From positions 1 to 20,608 of the forward strand of contig JABIYQ010000048.1 in assembly GCA_018702715.1 (NCBI GenBank): a stretch of 20,608 nucleotides of DNA. The letters are read 5' to 3'. Made by a program: the position numbers and the translations under genes. This DNA is from Desulfobacula sp. (GTDB lineage Bacteria; Desulfobacterota; Desulfobacteria; Desulfobacterales; Desulfobacteraceae). Below the pieces are notes generated by a model that was given only the letters and a program-made list of their open reading frames with translations, did not search any database and had not been told where the DNA came from. Below, one piece after another: positions 15,653 through 20,608 of the stretch; position 1 is the stretch's first letter; each line of letters begins with the position of its first letter.

Positions 15653-16399
15653 TTAAGATTCAGGTAGTCCGGTATTGTTAAATGCATATTTTGTGTGAAA
15701 TCCTTTGCAACCATTTTCTAACGCGTGCCGTTTAGATTTTGGGAAATTTAGACAATGTTCTGGTTTTGTCTCGTGAATTTTGCAGATGTATTTATCCTTT
15801 TTTGGGAGTTTTCTTAACCAGGGGCAGCGGTTCACTGATTCGCCGGTCTTCGGATTGACCCATATATCATTCAAGCCTGCAAATGAATCCACCCATTCCA
15901 AGATGTCATATCGGTTTTCGCATTCCCAGCGGATAACATCAAAATCCGGAATGGACGTCTGATAGGCGTCTGATAGATCAAGGCAGCAATGCCCGCATTG
16001 CCCGCATTTGAATTTTTCCATTTCAGTTTTAATTAAAAGCCCATTTGCGCCGGTTCTCTGGTGTTTTGCAACTTTTGCGCTGACCCACTCAACCTTTGAG
16101 TATACTTTTCCGATTGCTTCAGGCGGTTTAGAATTCAGCAGATCCAAAAAAAATTCCACCAGGTCAATACCGTAATAGAATTTTTTGTTATCATCTGATT
16201 CTATCCATAGCCCATGCCTTTCTATCAAATCCGATGGATGCACCTTTAATAAGTCTTTTCGGATCTCAAACTCTTCAAAACTTGCTATTATCAGTCCAAT
16301 CTCTTTTTGCTTTTGCACTTCGGGTTGCATCATCAGGGTGTTTTTGAGCTCTTCTAAGGCTTCAGAAATAGAAACGAATTTTAGACACTTTTTGCCCAT
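15653..16399 (-). CDS. YkgJ-family cysteine-cluster protein with extra N-terminal domain
   Basis: Of 248 residues, the C-terminal half holds the CxxCxxCC signature (C132, C135, C138, C139), then C192-PW, YIC206-KIH, PEHC216-LNFP and C231. This is the pattern of the YkgJ family, thought to bind zinc or an Fe-S/iron centre; no reaction is known. The N-terminal ~130 residues are helical and charged and are not recognised. Many YkgJ proteins are only about 100-150 aa, so this is an extended form. AAAAGGA lies 10 nt before the ATG on the minus strand. It converges with the defence operon and shows no operon partner; the toxin-antitoxin pair upstream on the same strand is 276 bp away. Confidence 0.8.
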   Translation of the reverse strand: MGKKCLKFVSISEALEELKNTLMMQPEVQKQKEIGLIIASFEEFEIRKDLLKVHPSDLIERHGLWIESDDNKKFYYGIDLVEFFLDLLNSKPPEAIGKVYSKVEWVSAKVAKHQRTGANGLLIKTEMEKFKCGQCGHCCLDLSDAYQTSIPDFDVIRWECENRYDILEWVDSFAGLNDIWVNPKTGESVNRCPWLRKLPKKDKYICKIHETKPEHCLNFPKSKRHALENGCKGFHTKYAFNNTGLPES

Positions 16400-16419
16400 G
16401 GCTAATTAGTCCTTTTCAA

Positions 16420-16435
16420 GGGTGTTAATATTCAA
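16420..16435 (+). repeat. right copy of a 16-bp near-identical direct repeat
   Basis: GGGTGTTAATATTCAA matches 4903-4918 at 15 of 16 positions in direct orientation, just upstream of the ykgJ-like start. It sits next to the gene's ribosome site (on the other strand), so it could also be part of that gene's control region. Confidence 0.35.
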
Positions 16436-16675
16436 ACCTCCGGACAAGTTCACTATCAAAAGATACATGATTCAAGCGTAGAACGCAATAAACCGGTAGT
16501 GTATGATACGGCAACAGCATCCCTGATTGCTGAAACAGAGAGTATGACAGCATTGTCTGGTATGCTTTCTTTAAGATTTTCCGCTGTGGACTATATCTTC
16601 AAAGAAATCCCAAAAATGCTGACTTTCAAGGTCAAGACTATTAACAGTCCCTATTTTTTTTCCAAGACCTATCCC

Positions 16676-16951
16676 TTATTCTGCTTCAATTGGCTTTAGT
16701 TGCCCAGTCACATATCTATGCAGGACACTTGAAATCAAAGTTTGATATGGCAATCCTTCTTGCATAGCTTTTTTTTGAATACCCATCAAATCTTTTGTTG
16801 CCAGCCGAATATTAATTCTCTGATCTTTTTTTAAGCTGTTTTTTGCAATCGCTTGATAGCGTTTTTGTTCACTTTTAAAATCAGGTATGGTTTCCCATTC
16901 TCCATCTTCAACTGATTTCAAAAGTTCTTTTTCTTCCTTTGAAAGCTTCAT
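16676..16951 (-). CDS. RHH-type antitoxin partner of BrnT
   Basis: The 91-residue protein ends in a ribbon-helix-helix-like segment, INIRLATKDLMGIQKKAMQE followed by GLPYQTLISSVLHRYVTG. This is typical of CopG/BrnA-like antitoxins. The charged N-terminus (LSKEEKELLKSVEDGEWETI) would carry the toxin-binding part. It should neutralise BrnT and repress the shared promoter. Its ATG overlaps the brnT stop (ATGA at 16951-16948), and GGAGGG (16960-16965) lies 8 nt upstream, a much stronger ribosome site than the toxin's. That difference would favour antitoxin excess. Confidence 0.85.
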   Translation of the reverse strand: MKLSKEEKELLKSVEDGEWETIPDFKSEQKRYQAIAKNSLKKDQRINIRLATKDLMGIQKKAMQEGLPYQTLISSVLHRYVTGQLKPIEAE

Positions 16952-17232
16952 TTTTTTGTCCCTCCAATCAAATATTTTTTTGTCATTTTTCGACTTGGGA
17001 TAATAGTTTTTAAAAAAATACCTTTTTCATCTTCCACAAAGGGAACAAGGTAAACATAATCCTCTATGTCGATTATAAAAATTCGTTGATTTGGATATTT
17101 ATCTTTATTCGGGTGTCGTATTGTATCAAACACTTTATTCTTGAGTAAGCAAACAACAACATCCTCAAAACAAACCCCTCTTTCTCTTTGTAAAGACAAA
17201 TTTTTTTCATCATTCCATTCTATAATTTTCAT
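16948..17232 (-). CDS. brnT: BrnT-family toxin (RelE-fold ribonuclease)
   Basis: The 94-residue protein begins MKIIEWNDEKNLSLQRERGV and continues with the HPNKDKYPNQR turn, YVYLVPFVED and FLKTIIPSRKMTKKYL. These are the conserved features of BrnT toxins, which cleave RNA and stop growth when unpaired. The order toxin then antitoxin is usual for BrnT modules. The start lacks a Shine-Dalgarno sequence. A promoter ending at 17239 would place the transcript start on or next to the ATG, suggesting a leaderless message. Confidence 0.9.
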   Translation of the reverse strand: MKIIEWNDEKNLSLQRERGVCFEDVVVCLLKNKVFDTIRHPNKDKYPNQRIFIIDIEDYVYLVPFVEDEKGIFLKTIIPSRKMTKKYLIGGTKK

Positions 17233-17234
17233 AT

Positions 17235-17267
17235 TACATATGTATTGCTTTGTGTGCCTATTGTCAA
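17235..17267 (-). promoter_or_regulatory. brnT promoter with palindromic operator
   Basis: On the minus strand TTGACA (17267-17262) is followed after 17 bp by TACATA (17244-17239). The perfect palindrome TACATATGTA (17235-17244) covers the -10 box and the start point. An RHH antitoxin bound there would shut off its own operon, as is usual for type II modules. The -10 box matches consensus only moderately. Confidence 0.5.
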
Positions 17268-17354
17268 CTATATTTTTTTATCCAGCATCATATATTGGGG
17301 TTAATTGCCCATCCGTATAGATTATTAATTTCATTATAAAATTTTGTTGGAGAA

Positions 17355-17397
17355 GACCGGCCATGTGCGGCACTTGGAATTGTTGAGATAGCCGGTC
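17355..17397. repeat. GACCGGC / GCCGGTC inverted repeat
   Basis: GACCGGC (17355-17361) and GCCGGTC (17391-17397) enclose 29 bp. The G/C-rich arms stand out in an AT-rich spacer. Together with the larger repeat 28 bp to the right they look like a structured element of unknown nature. Confidence 0.5.
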
Positions 17398-17424
17398 AGC
17401 GAGAAATAAAATTCAGGGGAAAAT

Positions 17425-17470
17425 CGCTATTTGGGGGAAATGCCAATACTGGCATTTCCCCCAAATGGTG
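17425..17470. repeat. long perfect inverted repeat, possible terminator after cysK
   Basis: ATTTGGGGGAAATGCCA (17429-17445), an ATAC loop, and its exact complement (17450-17466) form a 17-bp stem, extendable to 21 bp with G-T pairs. It lies about 125 bp downstream of the minus-strand cysK stop. On the minus strand only four T residues follow soon after it; on the plus strand a run of five Ts follows 9 nt after the perfect stem. It may act as a terminator or mRNA stabiliser, or be a mobile palindromic repeat. Confidence 0.55.
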
Positions 17471-17593
17471 TTGGTTTTTAAAAAAACAGTTTTTTCATCA
17501 TTCCATATTGTGAACAGGGACAGAAAATCCCATGCAGTAAACGGTTAAACCGACTCGGTAAAAGATTATTTGAAAGGCGCCTGAAAGAGGGTT

Positions 17594-18520
17594 TCACGAT
17601 GTTTTAAACAGATCCGTACTCAAATATCTTTCCCCGGTGTCCGGGATAATAAATACTATGGTTTTGCCTTTGTTCTCTGGACGTGATCCAATGGTTTTTG
17701 CTGCATGAAATGCCGCACCCGATGAAATGCCGCAAAGAATGCCTTCGCATTTTGCAAGATCTTTTGCCCCTTGAAAGGCCTCCTCATTTTCGACCAGAAT
17801 AATTTCATCGAGAATATCCACGTTCAGGTTTTCAGGGATAAAACCTGCCCCAATACCTTGGATTTTGTGAGGGCCGGGGTTTCCTCCGGAAATAACAGGT
17901 GAAGCAGCAGGCTCCACAGCCACGGATTTTAATTCAGATTTTTTTTGTTTCAGCACCTCTGATACTCCGGTAATCGTCCCGCCGGTTCCAACGCCAGCTA
18001 CAAAGATATCAATTTTACCATTTGTATCATTCCAGATTTCCAGTGCCGTCGTTTTTCTATGGATCTCGGGATTGGCAGGATTGGAAAACTGGTCCGGCAT
18101 AAAAGCGTTGGGCATTTCTTCAACAATCTTTCTTGCCTCTTCAATAGCGCCTTTCATTCCTTTAGATCCTTCGGTCAAAACAAGTGTTGCACCCAAATGT
18201 TTTAATAGATGCCTTCTTTCAATGCTCATGGTTTCCGGCATGGTTAAAATCAGTTTTAACCCTTTTACACGGGCCACAAAGGCAAGGGCAATACCTGTAT
18301 TGCCGCTGGTGGGTTCTACAATGGTGGTTTCCAAATCAATTTTTCCTGTTTTAAGGGCATCTTCAATCATGGAGAGCCCGATCCGGTCTTTTACGCTGGA
18401 AGCAGGATTAAAAAATTCAGGTTTTCCATATATATTTGCTCCAGTTTCATTGCTGGCGGTTTGCAAATATACCAGCGGTGTATCACCACAGGCTTTAGTT
18501 ATATCAGGTTTAATATTCAT
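17594..18520 (-). CDS. cysK: cysteine synthase (O-acetylserine sulfhydrylase)
   Basis: A 308-residue PLP enzyme of the CysK/CBS fold. The PLP lysine is K44 in NPASSVKDRIG. The substrate-binding loop TSGNTG is at 71-76, the phosphate-binding GTGGTITG near 176-183, and CGISSGAA near the C-terminus. It converts O-acetylserine and sulfide to cysteine, using the product of the preceding cysE gene. The start overlaps the cysE end by 11 bp, and its ribosome site AAGGAG (18528-18533) lies inside cysE, so the two are co-translated. It is the last gene of the HTH-cysE-cysK operon. Confidence 0.96.
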   Translation of the reverse strand: MNIKPDITKACGDTPLVYLQTASNETGANIYGKPEFFNPASSVKDRIGLSMIEDALKTGKIDLETTIVEPTSGNTGIALAFVARVKGLKLILTMPETMSIERRHLLKHLGATLVLTEGSKGMKGAIEEARKIVEEMPNAFMPDQFSNPANPEIHRKTTALEIWNDTNGKIDIFVAGVGTGGTITGVSEVLKQKKSELKSVAVEPAASPVISGGNPGPHKIQGIGAGFIPENLNVDILDEIILVENEEAFQGAKDLAKCEGILCGISSGAAFHAAKTIGSRPENKGKTIVFIIPDTGERYLSTDLFKTS

Positions 18521-19490
18521 GGTTTAGCTCCTTTTGACTGTCCTGGTGCTTGTAAATAAGGCCGGGGGACTCCATAAATACTTTGGTGTCCGCAGGAATG
18601 GAATGGGTAAGCCAGACATTTCCCCCAACAACAGACCTTTTACCAATGGTGGTTTCACCTCCCAGGATGGTGGCTCCGGAATATATAATAACATCGTCTT
18701 CAATGGTGGGATGGCGTTTGGCCCCTCTTAGCTTTACTCCTGCATTTGGGGGAAGAGACAGCGCACCAATGGTAACATTCTGATACACTCTGACATTATT
18801 GCCAACAACACTGGTCTCACCCACTACAATACCTGTTCCGTGATCAATGACAAATCTTTCTCCTATTTTTGCACCTGGGTGGATATCAATTCCGGTCAGG
18901 CTATGGGCGTGTTCCGTCATTATCCTCGGTAGTTGGGGAACTTTTAAATTGTATAGAATGTTGGCAATCCTGTAAACGGTGATGGCAAATAGTCCGGGGT
19001 ATGAGAAAATGACCTCGTCATGACTTTTTGCTGCAGGGTCTCCATCATAAGCACCTTTTACATCTTCAGCCAGAGATACGCGAAGGCCGGGGATCGCCTG
19101 GATCACCTTTAATGCGACGCCATTGCCGCTGCTTTCACATTCAGAGCATGCCTGCCCGTACCGCAAACAGTCATGTCGCAGTACATGAATAATTTGTTCC
19201 GACAGGATATCATACAGCTGAGAAACAGCCTGTCCCATGCTGTAAACAAGATTGGCACCATCAACTTTTTCACTTGAAAAATAGCCGGGAAAAAGAACCT
19301 CTCTGAATTTATCAATCATTTCTTTTACGCTTGTTGAAAAATGAATCGGTTCATCCCCGATATGAGCAAAGCACCGCTCATCATCCATTGATGTAAGAAT
19401 TGTATTGATAGCATGAGGTAATTGTTTGCGATAATCCGTAGCATTATTTCTTTCGGTTTTGCACACGCTGTGTATAATAAAATCATCCAT
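18510..19490 (-). CDS. cysE: serine O-acetyltransferase, EpsC/SatA type
   Basis: The 326-residue protein has a long N-terminal helical part (1 to ~185) and a left-handed beta-helix of hexapeptide repeats (~195-310): IDIHPGAKIG, DHGTGIVVGET (D216, H217), NVTIGALSLPPNAG and ATILGGETTIGKRSVVGGNVW. It acetylates serine with acetyl-CoA to give O-acetylserine for CysK. E. coli CysE is about 273 aa; the longer form with the SLPPNAG insertion is typical of EpsC-annotated enzymes in anaerobes. The N-part includes a cysteine group (C108, C115, C118) of unknown meaning. The gene starts 5 bp after the regulator's stop with AAGGAAG in front. Confidence 0.93.
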   Translation of the reverse strand: MDDFIIHSVCKTERNNATDYRKQLPHAINTILTSMDDERCFAHIGDEPIHFSTSVKEMIDKFREVLFPGYFSSEKVDGANLVYSMGQAVSQLYDILSEQIIHVLRHDCLRYGQACSECESSGNGVALKVIQAIPGLRVSLAEDVKGAYDGDPAAKSHDEVIFSYPGLFAITVYRIANILYNLKVPQLPRIMTEHAHSLTGIDIHPGAKIGERFVIDHGTGIVVGETSVVGNNVRVYQNVTIGALSLPPNAGVKLRGAKRHPTIEDDVIIYSGATILGGETTIGKRSVVGGNVWLTHSIPADTKVFMESPGLIYKHQDSQKELNHEY

Positions 19491-19495
19491 TGGTG

Positions 19496-19891
19496 TTAAC
19501 TTCCTTTTTCCTCTTCAAAAAAATTGTTAAAAACTTTGCAGGCTCTGCATTCTTCCATTTTGTCCCCCCACGAATTGTGGGCTTCTCCATTGCATTTGGT
19601 TCCATTAATGAACCAGCACAATTCGCCTGAATTAAATTCCCATGCCGGGCATTTTTTAAGTTTTTTATCAGGACAGTTCTGGATATCCCAACATTTTTCC
19701 GGAGTTTTGTTATTCGTCAGGATTGACCTGGAAAGCAGGAATAGTAATTGTCGTTCAACATGATGGGGTATTTTACGCCAGCCTTGTTCATAGCTGTGAA
19801 TTGCCTTGGTAGAGACGCCAAGAAGCTGTGCTATCTCTTTTTGGGTCTTGTTCAGCCTTGCTCTGATGTCCTTGAATGTGTTGCTTTCCAT
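19496..19891 (-). CDS. HTH (Xre-like) regulator with Cys/Trp-rich C-terminal domain
   Basis: A 131-residue protein. Residues ~8-50 form an Xre-type helix-turn-helix (QKEIAQLLGVSTKAIHSYEQGWR). Residues 67-118 are cysteine-rich, with C67-W, C73, C81-PAW, C92-W, C100 and C115-x2-C118. This two-CW arrangement is seen in small Desulfobacterota proteins and may bind a metal or Fe-S centre; its role is not known. As first gene of the operon it probably controls cysE-cysK, and a sulfur, redox or metal signal sensed by the cysteines is an attractive inference. Its own promoter contains a palindrome between the -35 and -10 boxes. The ribosome site (AGG/GGA) is close to the ATG. Confidence 0.82.
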   Translation of the reverse strand: MESNTFKDIRARLNKTQKEIAQLLGVSTKAIHSYEQGWRKIPHHVERQLLFLLSRSILTNNKTPEKCWDIQNCPDKKLKKCPAWEFNSGELCWFINGTKCNGEAHNSWGDKMEECRACKVFNNFFEEEKGS

Positions 19892-19947
19892 TCCTGCCTA
19901 TCTTTAAATTAAAGAGTTATTTGTTATTAAAAATTAATTTAGTTAAA

Positions 19948-19974
19948 AGTATACCACAGTGTGGGAGTTGTCAA
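19948..19974 (-). promoter_or_regulatory. promoter and candidate operator of the HTH-cysE-cysK operon
   Basis: On the minus strand TTGACA (19974-19969) and TATACT (19953-19948) are near consensus but separated by only 15 bp. The palindrome CCACAGTGTGG (19954-19964) fills the spacer. A short spacer with an operator inside resembles promoters activated by MerR-type twisting, or simply repressed ones; autoregulation by the HTH gene product is the simplest idea. Confidence 0.6.
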
Positions 19975-20038
19975 TGGAAAAACCACGTAACCTTTTTAGA
20001 TAAGCCTGGATAAGCCGAGAAAAAGAGGGAAAGCTAAC

Positions 20039-20066
20039 TTGACGCAATATTTTTTTGTATTACTTT
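20039..20066 (+). promoter_or_regulatory. possible clpB promoter
   Basis: TTGACG (20039-20044) and TACTTT (20061-20066) are spaced by 16 bp. The -35 is good and the -10 poor. A small inverted repeat ATTAC/GTAAT (20059-20073) overlaps the -10. No CIRCE element and no CCCCAT-type sigma-32 -10 box was found. Confidence 0.3.
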
Positions 20067-20104
20067 ATGTAATAAAACATAAAAGATAATAACAAAGGTG
20101 TTCT

Positions 20105-20608
20105 ATGAAGTTAGACAAATTAACTATCAAATCACAGGAACTTTTTCAGTCCGCACATGATATGGCCAAAAAATATGGAAACCAAGCCATTGAGCCGATC
20201 CATTTTTTAAAGGTCATGGTAGAAGACGATAAGGGAATTGTTCTGTCAATATTAAAAAAGATCGGTGTCCAGGTGGATTCCCTGAAAAAAGATATTCAGG
20301 CCTGTATTGAAAAACTTGTAATAGTTTCCGGTTCAGCAAGTATTTATCTCTCACAAGATGGTAATAAGGTTTTGGATCTATCATTTTCAGAAGCCAAGAA
20401 AATGAAGGATCAATATGTGAGTCTTGAACATATCCTCATATCCCTTGCCACAATCAAAGGAGATGCCTTTAATCTTTTGAAACAAAATGGTGTCATCAAA
20501 GAAGCAATTTTAAAGGTGTTAAAGGATATCCGGGGAAACCAGACGGTGACAGACCAGAATCCAGAAGAAAAATATCAGGCTTTGGAAAAATTCGGGCGGG
20601 ATTTAACA
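20105..20608 (+). CDS. clpB: ClpB disaggregase, N-terminal part (cut by window edge)
   Basis: The frame is open from ATG 20105 to the right edge (168 codons, no stop). It matches the ClpB N-domain, with two Clp_N repeats: residues ~1-75 (LTIKSQELFQSAHDMAKK, IEPIHFLKVMV) and ~80-145 (SEAKKMKDQYVSLEHILISL). It then enters the first nucleotide-binding domain at YQALEKFGRDLT. ClpB is a hexameric AAA+ chaperone that works with DnaK to pull apart protein aggregates after heat stress. AAAGGTG (20094-20100) precedes the start by 4 nt. The rest of the gene lies outside the window. Confidence 0.92.
   Translation, partial: MKLDKLTIKSQELFQSAHDMAKKYGNQAIEPIHFLKVMVEDDKGIVLSILKKIGVQVDSLKKDIQACIEKLVIVSGSASIYLSQDGNKVLDLSFSEAKKMKDQYVSLEHILISLATIKGDAFNLLKQNGVIKEAILKVLKDIRGNQTVTDQNPEEKYQALEKFGRDLT

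Larger units (their letters stand above)
17233..17593. other. gene-free spacer between cysK and the toxin-antitoxin pair
   Basis: No protein or RNA gene was recognised in these 361 bp. They contain the brnT promoter at the left, a 7-bp inverted repeat with a 29-nt loop (17355-17397) and a long perfect inverted repeat (17425-17470). Confidence 0.6.

Noticed and set aside
16499..16699. 66-codon plus-strand frame between the ykgJ-like and antitoxin genes
   Set aside because: No ribosome site, no recognisable domain, and it runs into the end of the antitoxin gene on the other strand.
17548..17570. Short ACCGAGTCGGT-like sequence on the minus strand resembling a tracrRNA 3' hairpin
   Set aside because: Only a few bases match, and there is no CRISPR array or cas gene in the window.
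18072..18527. 151-codon plus-strand frame
   Set aside because: It lies wholly antisense to cysK, whose protein matches its family along the full length.
19975..20104. CIRCE or sigma-32 heat-shock control upstream of clpB
   Set aside because: No TTAGCACTC/GAGTGCTAA repeat and no CCCCAT-type -10 element is present.

Overview
The gene content points to an anaerobic sulfate-reducing member of the Desulfobacterota, probably Desulfobacterales. The clues are a short two-domain NifU, an HdrC/HdrB-like pair, an EpsC-type serine acetyltransferase and an HTH protein with a Cys/Trp-rich tail. This is inferred from gene families; no marker RNA gene is present.

Layout. (1) 28-4022, plus strand: sfsA, then a tight cluster nifU - nifS - hdrC-like - hdrB-like behind a sigma-70-like promoter that overlaps an inverted repeat. 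(2) 4023-5038: about 1 kb with no convincing gene, but with two clear hairpins. (3) 5039-15206, plus strand: a defence operon of six genes with overlaps or very short gaps. The order is type I restriction subunit HsdR, an AlbA_2/HATPase protein, methylase HsdM broken by one in-frame UAG, specificity subunit HsdS with an unusual C-terminal tail, an AAA ATPase, and an HNH nuclease. The last two form a Septu-like (PtuA/PtuB-like) ATPase-nuclease pair, translationally coupled to the restriction genes. (4) 15653-17232, minus strand: a YkgJ-type cysteine-cluster protein and a BrnT/RHH toxin-antitoxin pair. (5) 17594-19891, minus strand: HTH regulator - cysE - cysK, a cysteine biosynthesis operon with a palindrome between its -35 and -10 boxes. 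(6) 20105 to the right edge, plus strand: the start of clpB.

How they work together. NifS and NifU supply sulfur and assemble Fe-S clusters, and the HdrCB-like pair next to them are Fe-S proteins that may carry out thiol/disulfide electron transfer. CysE and CysK make cysteine, the sulfur donor for NifS, although the two loci lie more than 13 kb apart. The central block is accessory. Its most interesting features are the embedding of an ATPase/HNH pair in a type I operon with ATGA-type couplings, and the UAG codon in hsdM, which is either an inactivating mutation or a read-through (possibly pyrrolysine) codon.
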